64,000 bases of DNA from NCBI RefSeq assembly GCF_000213175.1, contig NW_009799101.1, positions 1,396,341-1,460,340 of the forward strand, in the 5' to 3' direction. Each line of letters begins with the position of its first letter. Position 1 is the first letter of the stretch. The translations under genes and the position numbers were made by a program. The notes under the pieces are model-generated. The model worked only from the letters and a program-made list of their open reading frames with translations, was not told the origin of the DNA and did no database searches. Shown one piece after another: positions 26,588 through 40,206 of this stretch. This DNA is from Neurospora tetrasperma FGSC 2508 (taxonomy: Eukaryota; Ascomycota; Sordariomycetes; Sordariales; Sordariaceae).

Positions 26588-29500
26588 CGGTCTCTTTTTG
26601 AGAGGGAGCAGTCGACGAAGGAGGAGAGACGGGAGTGGATGGCCTCGCACTGCACTGGTGTGTGGTAGGACGAATGGACAGCCAGGGCAGGTCGTAGGGA
26701 GCACTGGGCGCATTGGGACTTGACTTGCCCGGCAGCCCGGGCACCTCCACTGTGGGACTAGAGGGGACGGAGGGTCCTCACTTTGCGAGGCCCTCTTTCC
26801 CGCTCTCCAACGGTTCTGAACCTTTGATTGGCTCGTACTCAATTCGTCTCTGGGACTGATAGGTAAAAGGTAAGGAGTGCCCTGGATGTGGGATCCATAA
26901 CATTATGGACCCTTTCGGCTATTCACTTTCCCTCCAGCAGGCAAGCCCTCCCCTCGTTCAACTGAGTGCAATCATAGCTTCCATCGATTGACTTTGTTTG
27001 TTGTACCTACCTGACATATGCCATTTGCGACAAGTCTCTTTTGTTGGACATACACATCTCATCGGGAACAAAGAACACAGCATCAAATCACCAGAGGTCC
27101 AATATTATGCACCCGATAAACTAAATAAAAAGAGACAGTCGCGTTGCTGGCCTCGACCTCGCTGATCAGTACACTAGACGGATCAGTACGGGGTACAAGA
27201 AGTGCACATTGACTCGTCGAGGCTCCCGTCACTCGCTGGAGACGAAAAAGAGTGGACGGACTCGGCTGGGTCTCGAATCCCATTGGCGAGGGCAGTGATT
27301 GGCAGCCTCTTTAGTGTACAAGCCAAATAGCAGCTAGGTGCTAGTTACACTACACCCAGAAAGGGAAGCACGGCCCCGACCACCTATGCAAGTCACTCGG
27401 TGCTGCAGTCGGACAATCAGCCCTCGAGGCACCTGGCGCGAGGACCTACGCAGTAAGTAACTCTGAGTGAGCTGAGGATCTTGGTGTCACGTACAGTTGC
27501 TGAGCTCCCGCGGAAATACTGTGTTCCCTCCCTCTCTCTCGAGAGAAATCACCAGTTGGACTCTTTTAGGTCGGTTCGCTTAGAACGCGATGCCATGCTT
27601 TATCCAGCTGCTAATTTCTGCAAAATAAAAGAACCAGTTGGCTCCTACAAGGATCAGGAAATATCGATTTCAAAAGTCAACTTTCCGAAATAAAGATTCG
27701 ACCTCAGCTTCCCAGTTCAGATCCCGCAGAAAAGGGAAACGATCAGAAACGGTAAACGTTTCGGTGCGGGTTCCGGTTTCGTATAGTAGCACTTCTACAG
27801 GCTTCTATTACAGCTCAGTATGTACAACTAAACTAGTAGGTAATCAAGAGCAAGCGGGGCAGGCACCCTTCAGTTCCTCAGCTGGAAAGGGAAATAACAG
27901 CGAGAAATTCTTCTCCATGTTGCATTCTCCTCTTTGCACCCGCCATCGTCGACAACCATGACACGCGGCAGCGTTCCCAGCAGTCCGGACAATGATACGT
28001 ATGGCTCAGACTCGTTCAGCTCATCCAGTATCATCTGAATCACGAACCGTCCAAACTGTTGTACCACCAGGCAGGTCCGAGCGCCAGAATATATTCCCGT
28101 TACTATGGAACAGTCAGTCTTTTATCCTCCTCTCTGGATGGCGAGCTGAGGAACCCATGAGCCCCCCACCAGATCATTCGATAAAGGATTCCCCCGCTGG
28201 AAGCCGTTCGGGCTGTTCGCGTCATCACCTTGAATTAAAATGACCGAATATAATCCGGCAGTCCAAACCGCAAAGAGACAAGCTCCGGCCACAGCGAGGG
28301 GGTTTCCCTTCCACGGCTCCTCCACCATGCTTCCGCGCCTTCTGGAAACAAGGACATGCACGAAATGGAAGCGCTCAACAGCCGTGCAAGGCGTGGAAGC
28401 CCCACGGGTACGGTAAGCTACCGTCCCTTAATTTGCCCTGTTGCACGCCATTGCTCGATCCGTCACTGGCATCGTTGAACCGTTACACGCATTAAGCTTG
28501 TCAGCCGGCAGGAAACGTCTTCATCGACCTCCATACCAAGAGCTGGGCCACGCCTGAGACCGTCATGCTACCAGGTACTAGCTGACTAGGTATGTACATA
28601 CCCTCGTGGCGTCTCCCTGTCTTGTCTTTCACTTCTTCCCACCCCTGAACATGTAAAGATGACACGGAGATGAAGAGCCCCCCACCCCCATAAAATATAT
28701 CGCAACTATAAGAGCCTGCGCCTCCATTCGACGACAACTGCTTGATTAGGAAGCCCACAAAGTCTACCAATGCCCTTTGTCGATAAGGAGCCGTCCTTCG
28801 AAACTTCATCACCACATCACTCATTCTGATCAGGCAGGTCAACCAGATGCACGGGAAGCTCCCAAGGCAGGACCCAGGAACTTTCGGCCTCTTCCTATCA
28901 CCTCCCACGCTCTCTACTCCCCTGGAAACACCCCTCTAGTTGAGGCCTTTTTCTTCCCCTCCATCAGCCTTTTTCCCCCCACCCCCCACATAAAGTGTAT
29001 GATGAAACAGACTAATCATTGAGGTCCGGCCGGGTTGGACCTGTGTCGCCGGAATTACACATCATACTGTCCAGACATGTCCAGATGGAGAGGGGAGAGG
29101 ACATTAGATTAGGTTGAGGTAGTCCACCTCGTGGCATTCCATCTAGAAGCAGCGGACATCCCGTCGACTAGGGGCCCAAGGATGATGACTCGAACCACTA
29201 CATGATGAAGAAACGTGGGACCCCAGGCGTCGGGACGGTAGCAGGGCCGCTCTCATGGCTCGGCCAGACCAGACAAGGGAAGACCAGTTAATCGTCACGG
29301 GTCACAATGTCAGCGGAAGCAAATGCTGGGACTAGGGCTAGGACTAGGGCAGTTCGTGTCCTGGCGTCCGTTACGATGTATGGATGCCATACACATACCC
29401 GCGTGTTCCATTGTTCCATTGCCACGTTATGCATGCCATGGCCCCTGAAGCCGAAGTCATGAGGTTGCGTCTGATGCCTTGCTTTGAAAGGAAAAGGCCA

Positions 29501-30619
29501 CGGCTATCGGCGGGTTCTAGGCCTCGAGAGAGATTAAATATTCAAAAAAGCTTAGGGGGGTGGCACGATTGGAAATAAGAGCCAAGACCAAAAGTAACGA
29601 ATTCCATGTGAGCTCTGGGGTGGCCGCAGGAGAAAGTAATTGCTACATACCTTACCTAGGTGACGAAAAAAGAAAGAGCCGTCCTTGGTCCAAAACTATT
29701 CAGCATCTGAAACGATACTCCTGGACGAGAAGCCTTATAAGCCTAGACCTCCGGAGGAACTATGAAGAAAGGCGACACCGATATCATAGTGACCCTATCT
29801 GACGAGTTTCCATCTAAGCCGTCAATCAGTACCACAAGCGAAGCGTCACTCGAAGTCCGATACCTCGTAACTCACCCAAATACCATTTCTACTCAACAAT
29901 CATTCCCGCTCAAAGGCCGTTCATTCCCTCGCCAAACGGCCCCTGCGGCTACGAACACTAGAGCATTCACACACTTTTACTTTTGCGCGAACGGGCGGGC
30001 GAATAAGCCGGTTACTTCACTCAAACCGGTAAAAAAAAAAAAAAACAATATAATCCCATCGTAATTCCAGCCTTTCAGATACGTCTGGCTCTAGGCAGGT
30101 ACCTTACACAATCATCATTGTCGATGTTTCAGACAAACGACACGGTAAGGATCGTAAGAAAATTGTCGGGTGACACGGTGTATATAGAGAAATGAGCTCA
30201 TTGAGGCTGAGGCTGAGGAAGGACAGGGAGGCAAGTGGAAGGAAGCAAGGGGCTCTGTACTACCTACCTGAGGGTATGTAGAATCCAAAGCCCATGCAGA
30301 TTCAAAGAGTCAAGTACTTTCTGGAAGGAAAAAAAAATAAAAAAGAAAGCAATAGGGAAAAGTTAATGGGGTTGGTGTGACGAGGTTTCCTTGTAACACA
30401 AGTGAGGCCTCTTTTGATGTGCGGGAAACGTGCAATGAGCACGGCGAGAAGATCTTGGTTGGAACCAGTCAGCTTCATGGTCAAGGCTTGACGCGCTGGG
30501 TATCTTATTTCTAAGTAACTTGTTTCCCACGCTTTGTTGTCTACGGTACCTCTGGAGGTGTGGAGACAAGTTGACGAAGTGTCCTAGACATAACCGAGGA
30601 GGATGTTGAACAATGTGAG

Positions 30620-30700
30620 AAATAAATAAAAAATAAAAAATAAAAATTTGGTTTTTTTTAAAATATTTTTAAAAAAAAACAAGAAAAAAGTAGAAAAAAC
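30620..30700. repeat. AT-rich low-complexity segment
   Basis: A/T homopolymer and AAATA-type runs with almost no G or C, the most AT-rich spot of the window. Too short and without the TpA-transition pattern of a longer element to call a RIP-mutated transposon remnant. Confidence 0.7.
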
Positions 30701-32848
30701 CATCATGCAATAGGGCAAGGGTGGAAACGACGTAAAAACATTGTTACGATGGAGCCCTACTGTAGACAATGACAGAACTCTCGTAGAACGAACCGGTAAA
30801 GTTAAAAGAATTCCTCGTGTGTCTCATACGCGTAGAAGAACAATGGGGGTTTCTCCCTACGGTACTGCAAACAATATGAAAGTACGGCGGCGTCTTGAAC
30901 ATGACATTCAACGAGTTTTTGACACTTCAAGTTCGTACAATAAAGAAAAGAAAGATAGAAAACTAAAAAGGGTTGGACGATGCGTGCACAGTTTAGGTAC
31001 GTACTTGTAAAGCAGAGTACTAGTCAAATGCGTTGTTGTTGTTGAACCCAGCCCCTACGGTTACGTTCTGCCTCTCTTTATCAAGTTGTCCATCGACATC
31101 GTGCTTGAACTTTCGCGGTAGCTAAGGAAGATATAGCAGGAGACGAGGAACGCTTCAGACAAAATACTAAACATTCCTGGGGCCAACTCGCCTCGTAATG
31201 GGTATCTAACTGATGAGCACACGGGAGATGTTTCTAGATGCGATAAATTATAGATTACTGCCCTGGGTGGCACTTGTCTTTTGGAAAGTGTCAGTTGAGA
31301 GCGAGATCAGAGACAGGACAGGACAGGACAGGATAGTACCGTTGTCCTTCAATGGTGTGTTCAGCCCATTCATACCTAAGTACCCAACACCTATTCAGAG
31401 TCTACGTCTTTCCATGCTGCATAGACTAGACTAGTTGAGTATCACTGGTAACTGGTATGAGACAGTCATTTATAAGGGTCTAGTGAGTTGTGTTCTTTCT
31501 CTGTCTGCAAGTCTCTACAAGGTCAGGTTTATGCCACGCCTTGCCTGCCTGGCTTTCTTACTAGAGGGGGTTTTTCGAACAGTCAATAGCACTGATCCAG
31601 TCTTGAGCTGTTCTGATGAACTTATGGTCTCCTTCAACCCTTTATCTTAAAATGACAGCCAGAGATTCTTAGAGTCAGTTAAAATGTAAAGCACTCGCCG
31701 CCTAAATTGATGCATATTATTGTTTATATAAAGCCACACTTTTGATCATGTTCTTTACAGCGTAGCAGATGAATTGTACCATACATGGTCACTCATAGTC
31801 TCGCTGGCGAAGGTTGGGAATCTCGCCATGATACTATCCATGGTACCTACAGCTAAATTGACTGTTTGATGGCAAGAAGATACCAGGCTGACGGCTTTGA
31901 TTTCATATGTTGCGTCCAAATCGAATCAGTAGTAATCTTCCAGGCGGAGCAAGGTCTGTATCTCTTGCCATCTACCTAGGTATCTGTAGAGTAAGAGGAA
32001 GCGGAAGGGCAGGAACGACCGAGAACAGTTGGACTGACTGCTCGCTCTTTCGCACTCGCCCACCATTGCTCCTTCTTGCGTACCCTCCAACCGCCATTTT
32101 GGGACAGAAGCCCCCATTCCGCGCCCACCAACACCGGCATGACAATGCCACAAGACTGACCCCACGGCAAAAACATCAACGCTGTCAACTAACTAACCTA
32201 GTCCATGTCTTGCTTAGGAACCAAGATTCTTTCGAGAAGGTATGGAGAACAAGGTACTTAGGTAGCTGACTATTAGTAAGGAGCGTGGAATATCCCCGGC
32301 GAGATCGATCTCATTACCTATGCTCCAATCTGCTTTGTCGGGCCTGCTGCTTCCTTGGATGACTGTATAGAGTTTTCGAACTATTATAGGTCCACGAGGT
32401 CTGAATTGGGAGATTGTAAAGGGACACTTGCTGCTCACTGAGCAAAATGTACCTTTCGAAAATCCTAATGAAGAGCGTATCCAAATTTCAATGTGATCTT
32501 TGCTCTCTTTTCTTCTTTTACTACTCAGCTCCTTATACTTAATGATCTATGAAGCCTTCTTCAAAGGCTGGGCTGATCAGTAATTCGCCATGGCCACTTA
32601 ACAATGAACAAAAATAACGAGCAAAATTCGACTAACGAAAGAAACAAAGCACGACAGAAGAAAAGTTGGTAAAAACGTCAAGAATACTGCAGAACTGCAA
32701 TCCTCGCTCGTAAACAACCCTACAAGGAGAAAACGGTTCACCGAAGATCTCCACCTTGTCACTTCAGTTGTCGATCTCTCCATCCGTTCATCCACCGGCT
32801 CGTCGACCCAGCCTGTCCACAGGTCCACCCTGAATCGTTCGATCACCC

Positions 32849-32867
32849 ATGTATGTATGTATGTATG
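32849..32867. repeat. (ATGT)n microsatellite
   Basis: Four to five uninterrupted ATGT units in the gene-poor region. Confidence 0.85.
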
Positions 32868-35560
32868 TTCTCTTCCCGCGTTTGTTGACCAAAGCTACAA
32901 AAAAAGATGACGAACCCCATTGAGCAGACCAGTGGGTTTCCAGAACAGCAAAAGATCAGACCGATGGTTAACGAGACACCAGAGTGTCGTGTTCGACAAG
33001 GGGTATGTACCTATGTAGTGTAGGAATGCACGGAACAACAAAAAAGAAGAAAAAAAGGAAAAGCGGTGGAAGCCACTGCACTGCACTTGAACAGTGCCAA
33101 TCACGTTGGCGTTTCGAGCCCTACGAACGGAGCACTCTTTTTTTGTTATTTTTTTTGCAACGTGGATCCCGTCCCGCACCGTCCGGGCAATTACCGAGTC
33201 ACGACCGGCGGGCCGGGTCAGGGGAAGTAAAAAAAGGGCGGGCCAGATGGTATGATGGAGGGGGAGCCCGAAGGGGAGGGGAGGGGTAAACGGAGATGAC
33301 GATGTTTCTTGAAACGGGTGGCAGGTACATACGTACGGGGTATAGATACCGTGGGTTTTTCGAAACTTACATACCCCGAAGCAGTACGTAAAAGCAGGAT
33401 GATGTGGACAACGAGATGATGAGGAGAAGACACATGGAGGACAAAAAAAATTGAGGGACCCTTGATGGAATGGTGGGATGGCAAGCATGGCATGACATTT
33501 TATAGCAGAAAGTTGACGATAATGTAAATGTAAAATGACGGGGTTACTGTGATGCGAGCGTGTAGAAATATGTAAGACTGACAGACATGCAACACACTGC
33601 ACAATATCAAAGCATGTAATAGGGGTTTCATGACTTTTGGTAGTGTTGCTGCAGAGTGTCTTGTGCTCATCACAATATTCATCCATGTTTTGGAAATGCA
33701 CCTGTTGTAAACTGAACATGAAATGCATCTTGAAGAGAGCAAGATGAAAAAGATACCCGAACAAACGAAACAACGAAACCTGTGTTCTCTGTTCCTGGTG
33801 CCAAGCTCATAAGGAATTTATGACAAGCCAATCGACGTCCAGGGGCCCCTTTTTTCGAAGTTACCCTAACGTGCTTTAGCTCAAACCCAGTAAGCAGGGA
33901 TCTCTCGTGGTGGGAAAACGATTCCAAGCTAGCGGATCCCAATATCTTTGAACCCATTCGTTCTCTGAGCTCCCCGGAAACCACCCGCGGCCTCCCCACT
34001 TGAAAAGACACGAGGATTGGCTCACGGTGCCCATTTCCAGCGGGCTGAGGTTTCCTCTTCAGTGGGGGGAAGTGTCCGTCTGCGGTCTGACACCGGAACT
34101 CGTGCGGGTGGTGGTGGGGCTTGTGTTCGCGAACGGAAGATGAAGCGAGCAGCGAGCTGGTGGGTTATTGCTGGTCATATCGCTGCACTGTTTTCTCTCT
34201 AGTCTCTCTTGCATGTGCTGTTGACATTCGAAAAATGGCGATGGCTGCTGAACTTGGGAGGGAAAGATTTTGTCGAAAAGACTGCTGTAATATCACCTCT
34301 GGCGCATGGGAAATGGGCGTGTTTGACAAACGATTGACCAAAATCAATTCCCAAAATAGTACGACGGCGAGCCTACCTTTAAACCAATGGCATAGACCGT
34401 TTGATCTGGTTTACCAACCATGCCTGGGTGTTCAATCTCCAAGTGTATGGCATGGCATGAAGAAATTAATGATTGCTGGGAAGAGCAAGAGCATAAACTG
34501 CTCGTCATGAGGAAACGCCTAACGAAATCCTATTAGCCGACCGAGTGACCGAGGCAGAACGGCAGACACCAACAACAGCATGTTGCCCGAGAATTGTGCG
34601 TGAGACAGGCTTGCGAAAGAGAAGGCCAAGACACTGCAAATCGCGATTCGCTATCCACCACTGTGTAGTGTAGATGAGTGGAAGTACCACGCAGTCAAGA
34701 TGGTCCTCCGATTGGCGCGCGGCCATGGTTGGCCCGTCGACAGGACTGGCAGCATTCTGCCCACTGGTTTCCGAGAACGCGTTTCGATACTGCACACCAG
34801 CCTCTCCATTCATCTGGACGGGAATGTTGCGCTTGCGCTTTTGGTCTTCGGGAACCTTATTAGTGGACCGATGGAAGATTCTTCGAAGAAGCTGGGGAGG
34901 TTGCATCCATGGCGCTCTATCCCGTATTCTAGTGGCAGATCAGGTACCCCTCCTCGAAGTCACTCTCAACTGTCGTCGTCTTGTGTCGTGTGCTGTTGTG
35001 TGCTGTCGTCGGCCGTCGTTGCGGTGGCCGCTGGTCCAATGTCAATCTGGGAAGATTGGAGAACGAAAGCAGGTAGCAATTGTGCCAGACGCGGTCCGCC
35101 CGCCAGCGTGTGAGTGCAACCCACCAAAGACGCCGGCTTGAAGGCCGGATTTAAGTTCCACATTGCTGGCGATGAGTGAGCGAACTTACACAGTACACTG
35201 GAAGCGGTAAAATGGGAGGAAAGGAAAATGCAACGATGGACGGCAACCAAAGCCGGTGCCAATTTCTGCAGCAATCCCGGAGTTCGAGGCAGCATATGGG
35301 CGCAAATATCCCAAAGGAGATGCCCTTTTCGGAGCCGTCGGTTGCGATGCCTTGTGCTAATCTCGAAAACTTCCTTCTTGCCCAATCCTTCTCGTTCCGC
35401 GGCCCACGTCAACACAGTCAGAGTGGGATAATTTGTATACCTCTAACAACTTGCGGTGCAGCCATCACCGACTCTTCATCTGGCTGGCTGGCTGTTGATG
35501 TTTTTGCTTCGTGGTCTTCCATGAACGTAAACATGATGGTTTCTTTGACGTGAGAGTGAC

Positions 35561-35610
35561 ACCTCTTGCCCCTTCTACCCCTCTTGCCCCTCTTGCCCCT
35601 CGTGAGCCCC
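35561..35610. repeat. Short tandem repeat, CCCCTCTTG unit
   Basis: Imperfect tandem copies of a nine-base pyrimidine-rich unit (CCTCTTGCC / CCCTCTTGC), about five units with drift at both edges. Confidence 0.75.
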
Positions 35611-38600
35611 TCTCATGAACCCATCTTGGTCTTCCAAGTTGAAAGGTCAGTCTCGTGCTGTACAGTGTGGCCAGCGAGATTGCGGTACACCAAGTGGGAG
35701 CGATAACGCGATGTTCCCCGGATTTGCTGGGATTTCGTTGGCCAGGCCGCCAAGCCGCCAAGCCGCCACTTGGTCGGATCTGCCGCTTGGAAGGTAAGAG
35801 CGAATCCACAGACGTCGCTTTTGCCCTGGTCGCCGCCGGCTTCCACGATACCTCCCTCTCCGTGTTCGTTGTTTTGATGGCAAACACGGAATTCTTGTGG
35901 AACCGTACAGCGCGGTGATGGATCGTCGATGTCCATACGAATGGGAATGCCCATGTGATTTCTCGTTTCTTTGGTACACTAATCCAGAGCCCTGAAGTCA
36001 TAATCATTTGTGTGACTTAACTTTCAACAAGGAACTCCGTATACACCATTCGCACGCCTTTGTGATTGGCAATATTCGAGTAAAAAACAGCAGGATGGCT
36101 GCTGAGGTTGGTCGCTGGAGTGTGATGTGCCGTGAGCTGAAATTGTCGGCCATCTTCCTTATTTCTTTTCATTCCCAGGTCCGGATTTCCAGGAGTGTCC
36201 GATTCGTTGGCTGGGGGTTAGGTAATGCAGTGTACAGTGCTTGTGAGGATCTTGGAACACTGTCTTTGTATCCGCATGTTGGAACATCAGCATCATTGCA
36301 GTGAAGTAGTTCGTGGTGTTTTTTTTGACCCCTCGCGCAGTGCAAATATGTTGTTCCAGCGCGTTGTGAGATGGAAAAAAAACGCGGGGCAGATAAACGG
36401 CGAAGACACGCGGGTCATAGTACTCCTAGTGGAGCTAAAGCAACGACCGTACAACCCCTCTGTTGTTTCTGTTTCTTCAGGCAAGCATGAGCGTTTTCGC
36501 CGTTGTTGCGATATGGGCCGGCCCTGTTGTCAATGATTGACGTCGCATCGAGTCAGCCATCGCAGCATCTCGCACAAAGTGGTTCCGAGGAAGGTCGGTC
36601 ATGTGCCACTGTCAACCATTGCGGTAACCCACAATAATTGCTACAAGTAGCGGGGAATCCGTCGGTAAACACCGCCCGCTCAAGGTCAAGCCGGGAAGGA
36701 CAAGGCCCCGGCTGGCTGACTGGCAAGACTGGTGACAAGGTGAACACCCGATGACAAGACATGAGCTGAGACGAGCCGAGGGGCACCGCTGCCCGGCGGG
36801 AAACCTACCCCTCGAACCCCTCAATTACAATGACATCCACTCGGAATTGGAGTCTGTCCTTGGGATTTGTCGCCCCCGCCATCCCACCAGCCGTCATGGG
36901 CCACCTTTGGTGTGATGGTTTGTAGACCCCTCCTTCACGGCGAGAAAGCTCGAGGTCCAGAACTGAAGTTGAGGGGCACAATAAAGCGAGCCTTGACAGC
37001 CCCAGAGAGCACAGCCGATGTACATTCTTGAACAGAAGTGTGGAGCTGTTCGGTAACATGAAGCTTTGCCTGCTCGCCGGTATGCATGACATAGAACTTC
37101 AGAGCCCAAAGTAAATTACCTCCGAGTCTCGAGAGCTGTGATCACGAGATATCACACTGAATCGATCGATAGCCAGTCCTGCCAGTGGCTGAAGAGCACG
37201 TCGTGGGGTCCGAGATGTGGCACGGAGACCCAGCAATTGGATAAGAACGTTGGGATTCCTCATTGCTTCGGTCCCAGCCTCACTTTTGGAGATTGTACTG
37301 ACAGTGCAACAATGGAACGACGGGCATTGCAGCAGCATCCGTCATGCAGGTCAACCGGGGTTATCTTGGTTGCTAACTTTTGAAAACGTGTTGCGACCTC
37401 GATGTACCTGGGTACGACAGCTCCCAGCTTGCTAGTCGTTCGTCTAGAAGTTGTCTCATGATGTCTGGTTCCTCGTCTCGAAAAACCGACGTCCTGATAG
37501 AGAAAAGATGCCCGGAAAGCGACGTCGGTCGAGACTGGACATGTCGAGGAGCGGCATGGAACATGATGCTGTTCCGCGGTAGGTACACGCGCCTTAGACG
37601 CTTTCTCCAACTCTGTTACAGTGTGGGTGGTGCAGCAGCCCCGCGAATTCAATTGTCGACTATCGACATCCAACGACATAGCCCCCGTCATTGATGCTTT
37701 GCGGTGCCCTGGGGACGACTTAATGCCAACACATGGAACTCGGATTCCCTCGACAACAAAATGCTCCGGCTGGGCTTGGGACACTACAGCGATGGAACAA
37801 CAGCCCCGACCCACTGATTTCTAGCATCTTCAATGGCTTCTGTAACCCAAGCCCTCCGCCCCTCTACCCTGCTCGTCACAAAGACAACAGAGGCATGCCC
37901 GTTACGCCCGGGCACACGTCCTGGCATAGGTACCTAATCACGATATGGCGGTCAGTGACTGCAGCGCGCCAGACAACTCATCATCAACCACGAACCACAG
38001 ATAGGATTGCGGGGCCCAGCCCAGAGCCAGGGCCCAAGTTGAGAGACCCGGGTCAGGCGGGTGTCAGTGGGAGAAGAAGATTCATGCGAGCATTTCGGGT
38101 TCCAAGTTGATCTGCTGAAATATGCAATGTGGAAATTCGCCTATCTCTGTGTACTTGTATGTAACGTAAATCCGGTGGTGAGGTGTCGCAATCCAAGTTT
38201 GCGTTCCAGTCTGTCTTCCACCGTGCCGTCGCTGACAATCAACTTTTCCGCGCCGGTGTCGCGCGCCCGCATGACTTCCGCTCTGGCCGAACGTAACTTT
38301 TGCCCTGGATGGAGGGGGAAGCTGCATAATGTACCTGGATTGTATGAATGGCCAGGGCGAGTGGAATTGACTGAAGCTGCGGCAGCTCCAACCTCAAGTG
38401 CCCGGGCTTCAAGCATGTCCCAATTCGACATTACATACTCCGGCAACACGCACCGCACCATGGAAGCATGGCAGCATGACTGCTGCTTCAAATAACGACG
38501 GACATCTCAGCGGCGGCGGGGATGACGAGGATCCATGAGATTGCTCGGGGAGGGGCTTGGGAGGGCAGATCTGTATCTGGCCAACTGGTTTCTGGATGCA

Positions 38601-40206
38601 CTGTGTGGTCAAAGAAATTTGATGACGGGTCTCGCAACACGAAGCAACACGCTTCGACACGTTAGCTGGCCAGGTACCTGCAGAGTGGAATAGCGCTGAG
38701 CCGTCGGCGAAAGCTGCGCCAGAAGAAACATTTGGGCCTATCGATGAGACGCCCCTGCCCCGCGCCTTGCATCCCGGCCTTCCTTCCCCTTTTCTGGTCG
38801 ACATGTCAAACCCGCCCCACCTTGGCGAGGTACTCGAGACATGACCGGCCAACAGCTGTCCAGTCACAGCCGGCGCCTTTTTGCTGGGAGCGCGCAACAG
38901 ACACACAAAAAAGAAAGGGAAATGGCCCTTCTCATCTCAGACTTGTGACGCACCTCAGTTTGCGAGACTCACCGCTCTGGAAAAGGTGGGCAAGTGGGCA
39001 AGGTGGGCAGCCCGCGAAAACAGGTGTCCCAGCATTGCTGGCTTTCACCTCGAACATCTTTTGCTCCCGGCAAAGCCATGATGTCGAGTGCCTCGATTTT
39101 CACTTGCGACTTGCAAGACCGGATGGAAAGTGTTATGTTTAGGTACCTAGAGAGGTAGGTAATCCAGTCCCGTCCCAACCACTGGAATTAAAAGCCAGGG
39201 AATCCGGCCCATTTATTTGTAGGCTGCTCATCGGAAGGGAGGACGTGGGAGACAAGCCTGCCGTACCCTGTACCTTTCGGCACCCCTCGATCAGGCGAGC
39301 TAGGCCAAATCGAGAGTCTGCAAAAATTTGCGAATGTTTGGCATCTGCGGTTTCGTAGCGGGCGTCGTCGGATCGAGGGGGGGTTCTGGGTGCTAAAACG
39401 CGGTGACTGCACACTGGTAAGGTACGACATCTGAGGGAGGCCTGTCGAGGGTGACCTACCTACCTAATTGCAGGGCACCTGGCTGGTACTTACCTCTACG
39501 ACTTCCACTTCCAGTCCAGGTCGTTCCCTTGAGAGGGCCACCCCCCACACGGTCTAGGCTCGCTGGTTTACACACGGTGCTGGCACTGGCACACTGCACT
39601 TCAGTTTTGGCTGGCACACCTCCGTCCACCTCACTGGCACTCGCAGCCCCAGTGCAGTACAGCCGGAGTGCAGGCAACGGGAAACGGGCGTGGGAACTGC
39701 GCGTGGAACTGTCCCCCCTCTCTGCGCAAACCATCTTTTCTACCCCGTTCCCCCTCTTCTCATTTTCCAAAACCCCTCCAGCTTTCCCTCCCGCATCCAT
39801 CCCCATCCCCATCACCACCACCCACGCCAGCCACCACGACAAAAGGTCGGCATTCCACAACCGCATCCGCCGAACAGTCTTTGCTTCCCACGGCAAGACG
39901 ACCCCTCTGCAATTCAATTGGCAGGGGCTTCCCTCACCATCCGCCACGGTTTCTTCTTCCATGATCATATCACCAATGAGCAGCTTCACGACACAGAGTC
40001 ACGTCGACACACTTTAAGTCCTACGGGAGCGCCCGCGAGCGAAGGAGTCAGGCGATCTCAACTATCGTTCTGTGAGGATCAACTGGACTTCCGACCACCA
40101 CACCTAATTATCGCCGTCCACGTCGATCCCGTTGTAGCAGTTCGAGTCATCCGCAAGAGGTAGCGAGGCAGCTTCACCACCAGAACCGACATCCCCCACA
40201 TCCAAA

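Larger units (their letters stand above)
25667..40206. other. About 14.5-kb gene-poor region
   Basis: Both strands were searched for frames with protein-like sequence or spliceable chains, and none was convincing; the longest frame (33773-32895, minus, 292 aa) is compositionally implausible. GC content looks ordinary rather than RIP-degraded, apart from a short AT-rich stretch near 30620-30700. Contents include a 17-G run (26571-26587), (GGACA)n near 31313-31333, (GTAT)n at 32849-32867, a nine-base CCCCTCTTG-type repeat at 35561-35610, a GCCGCCAA repeat near 35745-35770, and several TAGGTAGG/CCTACCTA motifs. The left end should contain the RasGEF promoter and the right end the long leader of the transcription factor at 40207. 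Unannotated noncoding transcripts are possible. Confidence 0.5.

Noticed and set aside
32895-33773. 292-aa minus-strand open frame
   Set aside because: Cys/His/Phe-rich translation without domain, repeats or spliceable partners; looks like chance opening in pyrimidine-rich noncoding DNA.
35465-36007. 180-aa minus-strand frame with GARGARG repeats
   Set aside because: The repeats come from the nine-base tandem repeat; no other protein-like features.
39451-40017. 188-aa plus-strand and 177-aa minus-strand frames just upstream of the transcription factor
   Set aside because: Mutually overlapping, Pro/Ser-rich and without domain; more likely part of the long leader of the regulator, where upstream ATGs may exist.
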